Assembly (NCBI RefSeq): GCF_025141175.1
Contig: NZ_CP081155.1
Span: 2,943,001 to 3,007,000, forward strand
Direction: 5' to 3'
Origin: Jannaschia sp. M317
GTDB taxonomy: Bacteria > Pseudomonadota > Alphaproteobacteria > Rhodobacterales > Rhodobacteraceae
Length of the DNA stretch: 64,000 nt
Shown here one piece after another: positions 45,952 through 54,580 of the stretch. How positions within the stretch are numbered: position 1 is the stretch's first letter; the number at the start of each line of letters is the position of its first letter. The translations under genes and the position numbers were made by a program. Under the pieces are notes generated by a model that was not told the origin of the DNA, searched no databases, and saw nothing but the letters and a program-made list of their open reading frames with translations.

Positions 45952-46401
45952 CTAGAGCGGTCCTGACAGGCGTTCCTCGGACAGCAAAACATTGGCCTCA
46001 ACCTCGCCCACGCCGGGCAGCGCCATGATCCGCCGCCGCAAGACGCGCTCGAAATCCGGCAGGTCACGGGCCGTCACCCTCAGGCGATAGTCGTAGCGGC
46101 CCAGCACGTGATCCACGCGCCGCACCTCCGGGATGGCGGTCACCGCGCGTTCGAAATCTTCCAGCGAAACCCGCCCCTTGGTCGCCAGCTTGATGCCCAG
46201 GAAAACGGTCACGGCAAATCCCAGCTGTTCCAGGTCCAGCGCCAGTTCCCGCCCCTTGAGCACCCCGATGTCACGCAACCTGCGCAGGCGGCGCCAGGCG
46301 GCAGGCTGGCTCAGGCCCACGGCGCGCCCCACGGCCCCCGCGGACAGTTGCGCGTTGCCCTGCACCACCCGCAGGATCGCCCGGTCCAGATCGTCGATCA
46401 C
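45952..46401 (-). CDS. Lrp/AsnC family regulator (second of tandem pair)
   Basis: Winged-helix N-terminus (AILRVVQGNAQLSAGAVGRAVGLSQPAAWRRLRRLRD) and RAM ligand domain (VTVFLGIKL, DHVLGRYDYRLRVTARDLPDFERVL). The frame is open further, to 46518, but that part is Ala/Pro-rich and overlaps the upstream gene. GTG at 46401 with GGGGGGCG upstream gives 149 aa, the family length. Confidence 0.88.
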   Translation of the reverse strand: MIDDLDRAILRVVQGNAQLSAGAVGRAVGLSQPAAWRRLRRLRDIGVLKGRELALDLEQLGFAVTVFLGIKLATKGRVSLEDFERAVTAIPEVRRVDHVLGRYDYRLRVTARDLPDFERVLRRRIMALPGVGEVEANVLLSEERLSGPL

Positions 46402-46477
46402 GACCGCCCCCCCGCGGGCCGCCGCCGAAGGCGCGGGCGCAGAGGGGCTCGATGCCCCGTCGCGGGCGGTGTCCGCG

Positions 46478-46933
46478 TCATAGCGGCAGGCTCTGGTCGG
46501 TCTTGACCGTGGCCACATGCATCAGCGCCTCGATCTCGGCGATGTGCGGCAGGGTCAGGATGCGGTCCCGATACAGGCTTTGCCAATGGGCCATGTCCCG
46601 TGCGATGGCCGTCAACCGCAGGTCAACGCGACCCAGAAAGGTTTGTATTTCCGTCACTTCGGGGATCTTTCGGGCCTGCGCCAGAAAGACGTCGAACGCG
46701 TTGGTCGCGCTCTTCTCCAGTTGGATGCGCAACGATACTTCGACCGCATAGCCCAGCGCCGTCCAATCGATGACCCCATGCACGCCCTTCAGGATGCCCC
46801 GTTCCCGCAGTCGTTCGATCCGGCGCGAGACGGTCGCGGTGGGCACCCCAAGGCCCGCAGCCAGATCGGCGGAACTCAGGTCCGGGTCCGCTTGCCAGTG
46901 GCGCAGCATACGCCGATCCAGATCATCGAGCAT
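46478..46933 (-). CDS. Lrp/AsnC family regulator divergent from ilvC
   Basis: 151-aa Lrp-type regulator: DLDRRMLRHWQADPDLSSAD and LGVPTATVSRRIERLRERGI (winged helix), then a RAM domain (VEVSLRIQLEK, IPEVTEIQTFLGRVDLRLTAIARDM). It faces ilvC across 137 bases and likely senses an amino acid, perhaps a branched-chain one. Same strand and 76 bases before the second Lrp gene. Confidence 0.93.
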   Translation of the reverse strand: MLDDLDRRMLRHWQADPDLSSADLAAGLGVPTATVSRRIERLRERGILKGVHGVIDWTALGYAVEVSLRIQLEKSATNAFDVFLAQARKIPEVTEIQTFLGRVDLRLTAIARDMAHWQSLYRDRILTLPHIAEIEALMHVATVKTDQSLPL

Positions 46934-46938
46934 GATAA

Positions 46939-48093
<1,155 letters not shown>

Positions 48094-48114
48094 GCCCCGG
48101 CTCAGACGGCACGG

Positions 48115-48139
48115 AAAACCGCCCCTTGGGGCGGTTTTT
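48115..48139 (+). terminator. Rho-independent terminator of ilvC
   Basis: AAAACCGCCCC and GGGGCGGTTTT pair with a minimal loop, 21 bases after the ilvC stop, with a T-run. Being near-symmetric it may also end the ArsR gene on the minus strand. Confidence 0.9.
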
Positions 48140-48861
48140 CACGTTTTGGGGGACTCTGCGTGCATGGCATTCACGTTTTGCACGACAATTTGCGCCACCG
48201 GAAACGCCTTGTCGAACGCCCGCGCCCCGTGGTCGGTGAAATGAATGGCGCGGCTGCAGCTGTCGCGCTTGACCCAGGACATGCTCTCCATCCGCGCCAG
48301 AATCGCGCGCCCCAGGCGACCGGCCAGATGGGTCTGGCGTTCCGACCAATCAAGGCAATCGCGGCAGAGCGGTGCGCGCCCGGCCAAGGCGTCTGGATCA
48401 AGGTCGAGCGGAACGAGCGCGCGGGTCATTCGGTCCGTCGCGACCGGTCCGTCGGCCAGCGCGCCGGTGGATTTCAGCGCACGATACATCTGCACCCCGC
48501 GCCGCCCGGCCAGATGGTTGTAACAGACCCGCGCTTCGCGAAGGGCGGCATCCCTGGGACCGGGGCGGACGCGGGCGGGGCCCACGGCGTCGGACAGGAC
48601 CATCAGCCCTTCCAGCACGCGCGCGACCTCGTCAGAGGCGAGGTGGACATAGACGTGCCGTCCCTGCTTTGCCCGCTGCAACAGGCCGCCCGCCGTCAGT
48701 TTCGCCAGATGGCCGCTGGCGGTCTGCGGGGTCACGCCGGCCTCCAACGCCAGTTCCGTCGGGGTCAAGGCGTGCCCGTCCATCAGCGCGGTCAGCATGG
48801 CCGCCCGCGCGGGATCACCGATCAGGGCGGCGATGGCAGCGATGTCCGGTCCACTTCGCAT
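48139..48861 (-). CDS. ArsR-type winged-helix regulator with extended C-terminus
   Basis: A 240-aa protein. The N-terminal ArsR-like winged helix (residues 5-85: IGDPARAAMLTALMDGHALT, ELALEAGVTPQTASGHLAKL) is followed by an extension with CYNHLAGRRG, a CRDCLDWSERQTHLAGRLG segment and SMSWVKRDSCSRAIHFTDHGARAF. Such long members are common; the ligand is unknown. The final codons and stop overlap the AAAACGTGA repeat. Divergent from the NIPSNAP-like gene. Confidence 0.9.
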   Translation of the reverse strand: MRSGPDIAAIAALIGDPARAAMLTALMDGHALTPTELALEAGVTPQTASGHLAKLTAGGLLQRAKQGRHVYVHLASDEVARVLEGLMVLSDAVGPARVRPGPRDAALREARVCYNHLAGRRGVQMYRALKSTGALADGPVATDRMTRALVPLDLDPDALAGRAPLCRDCLDWSERQTHLAGRLGRAILARMESMSWVKRDSCSRAIHFTDHGARAFDKAFPVAQIVVQNVNAMHAESPKT

Positions 48862-48930
48862 GGTTCGATCATGGCCGAAACATCATCGCCTGTCGATGTG
48901 GCAACACCGGCGCAGCACAAAGGAGACCCC

Positions 48931-49251
48931 ATGCTGACCTGTATCATCCGCTATGACCTGGACCCGACCAAGCGCGACGACTTCGCCACCTATGCCCGAA
49001 ACTGGGGCACCGCGATTCCGCGTTGCGGCGCGCGGTTGACTGGATACTTCGCCCCACACGAGGGGTCGACGACGCTTGCCTACGGGATTTACGACATCCC
49101 GTCATTGGCCGCCTACGAAGCCTATCGGGCGCGCCTGGCCGAAGATCCGCTGGGGCGGGAAAACTATGACCTTGCCCAGACGCGGGGATTCATCCGGGCC
49201 GAAAGCCGGACCTGGCTGCGGCGTGTAGATATAGAGATGTCAGCGGGTTAG
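48931..49251 (+). CDS. NIPSNAP-like (dimeric alpha/beta barrel) protein
   Basis: A 106-aa protein like NIPSNAP family members: MLTCIIRYDLDPTKRDDFATYARNW, GYFAPHEGST, and YEAYRARLAEDP. ATG at 48931 has AAGGAG seven bases upstream; an upstream ATG at 48870 lacks one. Function unknown. It faces the ArsR-type regulator that probably controls it. Confidence 0.87.
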   Translation: MLTCIIRYDLDPTKRDDFATYARNWGTAIPRCGARLTGYFAPHEGSTTLAYGIYDIPSLAAYEAYRARLAEDPLGRENYDLAQTRGFIRAESRTWLRRVDIEMSAG

Positions 49252-49345
49252 ACATCGGTCGCCTGGTCGCTTGTCAAGCAACAGGCCCGGTCCTAGCCTT
49301 GGTCCATCGCGACGATATACGCGAGTCGGACAGAAAGGACGGCCC

Positions 49346-49987
49346 GTGCCGCAGCGATCAGACAGCAGTCTGCATGACCTGATACTTGCCGATATCGGGA
49401 CGGGGGCCTTTCCGTTTGGCACCCGCCTCAAGGCGCAGGATCTGGCCCTGCGATATGGCACATCTTCGATCCCAGTGCGCGAGGCGCTGCGGCAGTTGCA
49501 AGGCGAAGGGATCGTCGAAATCGCGCCCAACAAGGGGGCGACCGTCGCGCGGGTCGACGCCACTGTCCTGCGAGAGATCTCGGAAATCGTAGGCCTGCTG
49601 CACCGGCATTTCACGGTGAGCTTTGCACGGTATTGCAGCGAGGCAGACCTGATCGACCTGGAGGCGGCGCAAACCACGTTGGAGGGGATCCCCCCCGATG
49701 ACCGCGTCGCCCTGGAACGGGCGGATTGCGATTTTCACGCCGTGATTGCGCGCCGCTGCGGCAATCGGCGGGCCTATCGGTTGTGGCTGGAACAGCGCCG
49801 CATCCTGACGGCCCTGTCGGCCCCCGCCCCGCTGAGCGCCACGCGCGTCGCAGCGATCATTTCCGAGCATCGCGCCCTGATCGCCGCGTTCCGGGCCGGT
49901 GACGTGGAGCGCGCGCGAAAGTGCATCGAACGGCATGTCGGAAATGCAGGCGCAATCGCACGAAACCACATGGCCCGCTTGCCTTAG
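49346..49987 (+). CDS. GntR family regulator
   Basis: 213 aa. Winged helix (SSLHDLILADIGTGAFPFG, ALRYGTSSIPVREALRQLQ) followed by a helical ligand-binding domain (DCDFHAVIARRCGNRRAYRLW, SEHRALIAAFRAGDVERARK), likely FCD type. GTG at 49346 has AAAGGA upstream. It lies just before an ABC sugar transporter operon and is its probable repressor, inferred from position only. Confidence 0.9.
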   Translation: MPQRSDSSLHDLILADIGTGAFPFGTRLKAQDLALRYGTSSIPVREALRQLQGEGIVEIAPNKGATVARVDATVLREISEIVGLLHRHFTVSFARYCSEADLIDLEAAQTTLEGIPPDDRVALERADCDFHAVIARRCGNRRAYRLWLEQRRILTALSAPAPLSATRVAAIISEHRALIAAFRAGDVERARKCIERHVGNAGAIARNHMARLP

Positions 49988-50037
49988 GCCCCCCCCTGCC
50001 GTGGTTCGCGCACGGCCCTTGGGACCAAATTCGCCCT

Positions 50038-50105
50038 CGCAAATAATATATTAATTGGCCAAATTTATAGATTATATATTGAAAACTATCCGATGATATG
50101 TTCTT
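50038..50105. promoter_or_regulatory. AT-rich promoter/operator region of the ABC operon
   Basis: A near-70-base, strongly AT-rich block in very GC-rich surroundings, holding TTGGCCAA (50055-50062) and two TA-rich flanks. Probably the promoter and operator of the transporter operon. The exact -35 and -10 are not clear. Confidence 0.5.
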
Positions 50106-50183
50106 TCTGTGACATTCACCGGGGATCGCTGGGGGGTGCCTGACGGGAGACTCAGGCCCCGGAGGACCGGCAAGGGGGACCGA

Positions 50184-51368
50184 ATGGCCAGTGTCACGCT
50201 GCAAAACCTAAGCAAAGCCTACGAGGGATCGGATCAGTTGGCGCTGAGCGACCTGAACATCGAGGTTGCGGACGGCGAATTTCTTGTGCTTGTCGGTCCA
50301 TCCGGCTGCGGCAAATCCACCGCGCTGAAGATGATCGGCGGGCTGGAGGAAATCACCGGCGGCACCCTCAAGATCGGCGAGCAGGTGGTCAACGACTTCG
50401 CCTCGCGGGACCGTGATATTGCCATGGTTTTTCAAAGCTATGCGCTTTACCCGCATATGTCGGTCTTCGACAACATCGCCTTTCCGTTGCAGATCGCGAA
50501 AGTCCCCAAGGACGAAATCGCGCGCCGCGTGGACGAGGTCGCCAAGACCCTGCAGCTGGAGCAATATCTGCACCGCAAGCCCGGCCGCCTGTCCGGCGGA
50601 CAACGGCAGCGGGTCGCGATGGGGCGGGCAATCATCCGGCGGCCTTCGGTCTTTCTGATGGACGAGCCGCTGTCGAACCTGGACGCCAAACTGCGCGTGA
50701 AGATGCGGGCCGAAGTGGCGCAGATTCAGCGGCAATTGAAAGTCACGACGATCTACGTGACCCACGACCAGGTCGAGGCGATGACCATGGGCGACCGGGT
50801 GGCGTTGATGCGCGGGGGCGTGTTGCAACAGGTGGCCGCGCCCGACGTGATGTATCACGAACCGGCCAACACATTCGTCGCCAGCTTCATCGGGTCGCCC
50901 GCCATGAACCTGTTCCGCGCGGGCGTCCAGATTGCGGGTGACGATGTCTTTGTCACCCTGGGCGACCAACGGCTGCGGGTGCCCGAGGCAGCGCAGGCGC
51001 GCTATCCGGGGATGCGCGCGCAGTCCGAGGTCGTGCTGGGCATGCGGCCCGAGGATCTGGAGGACGCCGCGCTGCTGCCCGGCCACCCCGGCGATCAATG
51101 CCTGAGCGCCCCGGTGCATTTGGTGGAATCGCTCGGCTCCGACCATATGGCGCATCTCGGGATCATGGCCCCCGCCGTTCATGTGGACGACGCGGAGGAT
51201 GACGACCTGGAGGACGTGGCCCTGATCGAGGGCGCCGGCAGCCCCTGTGTCTGCCGCTTCTCTTCGCAATCGCGGGTGCGCGCGGGCGACACCGCCCGGA
51301 TCGCGGTCGCCTGCGACCGACTTCATTTTTTCGATGTTTCGACGGGCGAGGCACTGCGCACCGCGTGA
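50184..51368 (+). CDS. sugar ABC transporter ATP-binding protein (MalK/UgpC type)
   Basis: Cytoplasmic ATPase of a carbohydrate importer, 394 aa. Walker A GPSGCGKST, Q-loop QSYALYPHMSV, signature [14 protein letters not shown], Walker [13 protein letters not shown], His THDQVEA. A C-terminal MOP-like domain follows, with an unusual acidic insertion (VDDAEDDDLEDVALIEGAG). First in the operon with the SBP and two permeases. Confidence 0.95.
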   Translation: MASVTLQNLSKAYEGSDQLALSDLNIEVADGEFLVLVGPSGCGKSTALKMIGGLEEITGGTLKIGEQVVNDFASRDRDIAMVFQSYALYPHMSVFDNIAFPLQIAKVPKDEIARRVDEVAKTLQLEQYLHRKPGRLSGGQRQRVAMGRAIIRRPSVFLMDEPLSNLDAKLRVKMRAEVAQIQRQLKVTTIYVTHDQVEAMTMGDRVALMRGGVLQQVAAPDVMYHEPANTFVASFIGSPAMNLFRAGVQIAGDDVFVTLGDQRLRVPEAAQARYPGMRAQSEVVLGMRPEDLEDAALLPGHPGDQCLSAPVHLVESLGSDHMAHLGIMAPAVHVDDAEDDDLEDVALIEGAGSPCVCRFSSQSRVRAGDTARIAVACDRLHFFDVSTGEALRTA

Positions 51369-51416
51369 CTTTAAGGCACCGGACGAGGAGGTCCGGGCCC
51401 CAACAGGAGGAAGACC

Positions 51417-52631
51417 ATGTTCAAGAAATCGACCACGGCGCTGATGGCCAGCGCCATCGCGCTGAGCGCCGCCCTGCCCGCATTCGCGCAGGATGTGACG
51501 CTGACGATGTGGCACAACCACCCCGAGTGGAAAGACCGCGCCCAAGCGATCCTTGATGCGTTCGAGGCCGAGAACCCGGGCATCAAGATCGACCTGGAAG
51601 AGATCGCGGGCACCAACTACTCGGCCCGCCTGAACACCGCGCTGGCCGCCGGTGAAGCCCCCGATCTGTTCGGTCTGCCTGCGGGCAACGAAACGCTGGC
51701 CGCAGGCAATGCCGGCTATGCGATGGACCTGACCGGCAAGCTGGACCTCTCGTCGCTGCGCGCAACCCCGGGCGAAGCCGTCGTTCAGGATGGCAAGACA
51801 TGGGGCGTGCCGATCCTGGGGGCCTATTCGGTCGGCCTCTACTACCACCGCAACATCTTTGCGGATCTGGGCATGACCCCGCCGACGAACCAGGCCGAGT
51901 TCCTGGAGATGTGCGCCGAGATGAAGGCGCAGGGCGTCACGCCGCTGATCGTTCCCGCCTCTGACGGGATCGTGCCGTCGTTCATGTACATGATGCTGAC
52001 CGCATCGGTTCTGGGCACCGAAGGCTTTGCCGAGTTGCGTCGCGGCGAGCGGAAGTTCACCGACCCCGATCTGGTCGCTGCCGCCGACTTCCTGCAGGAT
52101 ATCGGTGAGTGCATGCAGCCCGGTGCCCTGTCCACGCCCTATGTCGAAGGCAAGGCGCTGGCGGCGTTGGGTCAGGGGGCGATGATGCCCGGTGGTTCCG
52201 CCGATTACGCCGGCTATCAGGAAATCAACCCGGCGGTCGATCTGGGCGTCGTGCCCTTCCCCGGTGTGGGCGACAATGCCCCCGCCACAGTGACCGGTCT
52301 GGAATACATCTATCTGGTGAATTCCGACACCGAGCATGCCGACGCGGCGCTGACCTTCCTGCAGTGGATGCTGGGCGATACCGCGCAGCAGATGGTCGTG
52401 GACAGCATCACCATGTCGACGTCCAAGAACGTCGCCCCCGAGGGCAACCGCATTCTGGACGAATTCGTCCAGGCGTCGCGGTCCGGCGACATGCGCGTGT
52501 TCTATGAACTGCCCGAGACGGGCAACGTCTGGTCGGTCGCGCAGCAGAACACCGCCGCGCTGTTCCTGGGTGAAATCTCCCCCGAGGATTTCGCCGCCAA
52601 GCTCCAGGATGCCGTCGTCATCGCCGAGTAA
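51417..52631 (+). CDS. sugar ABC transporter substrate-binding protein
   Basis: Periplasmic binding protein of the family-1 (MalE-like) type, 404 aa. Signal peptide 1-24 (ALPAFAQ cleavage). MWHNHPEWKDRAQAILDAFE, GVPILGAYSVGLYYHRNIFADLG and TVTGLEYIYLVNSDT are usual blocks. Sugar unknown. A hairpin follows at 52655. Confidence 0.94.
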   Translation: MFKKSTTALMASAIALSAALPAFAQDVTLTMWHNHPEWKDRAQAILDAFEAENPGIKIDLEEIAGTNYSARLNTALAAGEAPDLFGLPAGNETLAAGNAGYAMDLTGKLDLSSLRATPGEAVVQDGKTWGVPILGAYSVGLYYHRNIFADLGMTPPTNQAEFLEMCAEMKAQGVTPLIVPASDGIVPSFMYMMLTASVLGTEGFAELRRGERKFTDPDLVAAADFLQDIGECMQPGALSTPYVEGKALAALGQGAMMPGGSADYAGYQEINPAVDLGVVPFPGVGDNAPATVTGLEYIYLVNSDTEHADAALTFLQWMLGDTAQQMVVDSITMSTSKNVAPEGNRILDEFVQASRSGDMRVFYELPETGNVWSVAQQNTAALFLGEISPEDFAAKLQDAVVIAE

Positions 52632-52654
52632 GGCGCAGCGATCCTGACTTCTGC

Positions 52655-52678
52655 GGGTGGCCGGACGTTCGGCCACCC
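52655..52678 (+). terminator. intra-operon hairpin after the SBP gene
   Basis: GGGTGGCCG and CGGCCACCC pair around GACGTT, followed by CCTTTTG. It lies 23 bases after the SBP stop and 23 before the permease ATG. Likely lowers permease expression relative to the binding protein. Confidence 0.7.
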
Positions 52679-52701
52679 CCTTTTGCCCCAGAGGGCCGAC
52701 C

Positions 52702-53646
52702 ATGTCCCAGACCTCCCCTGTCCCCGTGCGCAAGCCGCCGTCGCAGTTCAGCCTGACCTATGGCCATCTGTGGTTCGTTCTGCCGGGGTTCCTGTTCTTT
52801 CTGGCGGTAATGCTGCTGCCGCTGGCCTTTGCCTTCGGTATTTCGCTGACCAACTGGTCGGGTTTGGGCAACGATCTGGCCTTTGTGGGCCTTGCCAACT
52901 ACGGCGAGTTGCTGACCCATTGGCCGTTCTACCGCGCCGCCTTCCACAATGCGGTGATCTTCGTCGCGATCCTGATCTTTCAGCACACCGTGGGCCTCTA
53001 TCTGGCGGTTCTGCTGAACGACAAGCCGCGCTTCATGCAGTTCTACCGCACGGTCCTGTTCCTGCCGGTGATCATGTCGCTGGTGGCGACCGGGTTTGTC
53101 TGGACGCTGATGCTGTCGCCCAACATCGGGTTGGTGAACCCGATGCTGAAGGCGATCGGCCTTGGCTTTCTGGCGGGTCAATGGCTGTCCAACCCGGCGA
53201 CGGCGCTGGCGGTCATCGTGTTCGTGACGGCCTGGAATTCGATGGGCTGGGCGATCATCATCTACCTGTCGGGCCTGCAGAACGTGCCCGAAGAATTGAA
53301 ACAGGCCGCCGAGATCGACGGCGCGAATTCGCGGCAGGTGTTCTGGCGCGTGGTGTTCCCGCAGCTGTCGCCCGCCTTTACAGCGCTGACAGTCCTGACC
53401 TTCATCGGGACGTTCCGCACCTTTGACGTGGTCTATGTCCTGACCGGACCGCTGGGGGCGCCGAACTTCGGCACCGATGTGTTGGGCACGTTGATCTATC
53501 GCACGGCCTTTGGCGGATCGTCGTTCAGTAGCGCGGACATCCGCTTTGCCTTTGGCGTGGCCATGGCCCTGCTCATGATGCTGGTGATGGCCGCGATTTG
53601 CTGGGGCCTGATCCGCATCCTGCGCGGCCGGGAGATCGAAGGATGA
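52702..53646 (+). CDS. sugar ABC transporter permease (MalF type)
   Basis: Inner-membrane subunit, 314 aa, six or more segments from residue 26. The EAA-loop motif is AAEIDGANSRQVFWRVVFPQLSP. ATG at 52702 follows GAGGG. The next permease starts within its stop (ATGA). Confidence 0.94.
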   Translation: MSQTSPVPVRKPPSQFSLTYGHLWFVLPGFLFFLAVMLLPLAFAFGISLTNWSGLGNDLAFVGLANYGELLTHWPFYRAAFHNAVIFVAILIFQHTVGLYLAVLLNDKPRFMQFYRTVLFLPVIMSLVATGFVWTLMLSPNIGLVNPMLKAIGLGFLAGQWLSNPATALAVIVFVTAWNSMGWAIIIYLSGLQNVPEELKQAAEIDGANSRQVFWRVVFPQLSPAFTALTVLTFIGTFRTFDVVYVLTGPLGAPNFGTDVLGTLIYRTAFGGSSFSSADIRFAFGVAMALLMMLVMAAICWGLIRILRGREIEG

Positions 53647-54521
53647 CCAATATGACCGCCACCCCCACCGCGCCGCTGCAACGGTCGCAGGGCAGCCTGG
53701 GCCTGTTGCTGGGCAAGACGGCACGGACCGCCGTTCTGGTCATCGCCTCGCTTTGGGTTCTGGGCCCGATCCTGTTCATGGTGATCGCCTCGTTCAAATC
53801 GGTGCCTGAATTCTTCATCAACCCCTTCGGCCTGCCCGCAGACTGGAAGGTCGAGAACTATTCCCGCGCCTGGACCGACGCGCAGCTGTCGCTGACCCTG
53901 CCCAACACGATCATCGTGACGACCGTCGCGGTTCTGATTTCGACGATCCTGGCGACGATGATCGCCTACGGCCTTAGCCGGAAGGAAAAGAAGTGGGCGA
54001 TGGGGCTTTATACCCTGTTCGTCGCGGGTCTGCTGGTGCCGGTGCACGCGATCATCCTGCCGCTGTTCATCGTGCTGAAGGCGGTGGGCCTGTTCGGGAC
54101 GCTGCTGGCGCTGATCGTGCCCTATATCGCAATGGGCCTGCCGCTGGGCGTGCTGGTCCTGACGCCGATCGCCGCGGCCCTGCCCCGCGACCTGATCAAC
54201 GCCGCCCGCATGGATGGCGCGACGGAATGGCAGATCTTCTGGCGCATCGTCATGCCGCTGATGAAGCCAGGCCTGATCTCGGTCGCGATTCTGAACGGGG
54301 TGTGGATGTGGAACGAATTCTTCATCCCGCTGATCCTGGCCTTCAAGCCAGAGGTGCAGACCATGCCCGTCGGGATCGTGTCCTTCATCGGGGCCTATTC
54401 GACGGAATGGGGATTGGTGTTCAGCTCGGTCACCGTGTCGACCCTTCCGGTCGTCATCGCCTACCTGCTGATGACCCGACAGTTCCAGTCGGGCCTGACC
54501 GCGGGGGCCGTGAAGGGCTGA
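53643..54521 (+). CDS. sugar ABC transporter permease (MalG type)
   Basis: Second inner-membrane subunit, 292 aa, with six segments. EAA loop: NAARMDGATEWQIFWRIVMPLMKPG; ends LTAGAVKG, the usual MalG C-terminus. ATGA-coupled to the first permease. Confidence 0.94.
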   Translation: MTNMTATPTAPLQRSQGSLGLLLGKTARTAVLVIASLWVLGPILFMVIASFKSVPEFFINPFGLPADWKVENYSRAWTDAQLSLTLPNTIIVTTVAVLISTILATMIAYGLSRKEKKWAMGLYTLFVAGLLVPVHAIILPLFIVLKAVGLFGTLLALIVPYIAMGLPLGVLVLTPIAAALPRDLINAARMDGATEWQIFWRIVMPLMKPGLISVAILNGVWMWNEFFIPLILAFKPEVQTMPVGIVSFIGAYSTEWGLVFSSVTVSTLPVVIAYLLMTRQFQSGLTAGAVKG

Positions 54522-54548
54522 TCCTCCCCAGCTTGTTTTCGGTCGAGA

Positions 54549-54580
54549 GGGCGCGCCTGCGAGGGCGCGCCCTTTCTCTT
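54549..54580 (+). terminator. Rho-independent-like terminator between convergent operons
   Basis: GGGCGCGCC and GGCGCGCCC pair around TGCGAG, followed by TTTCTCTT. Ends the plus-strand ABC operon, at the stop of the GH42 gene. Confidence 0.8.

Noticed and set aside
50208..52733. 841-codon minus frame
   Set aside because: Antisense shadow of the ABC ATPase and binding-protein genes, with no domain of its own.
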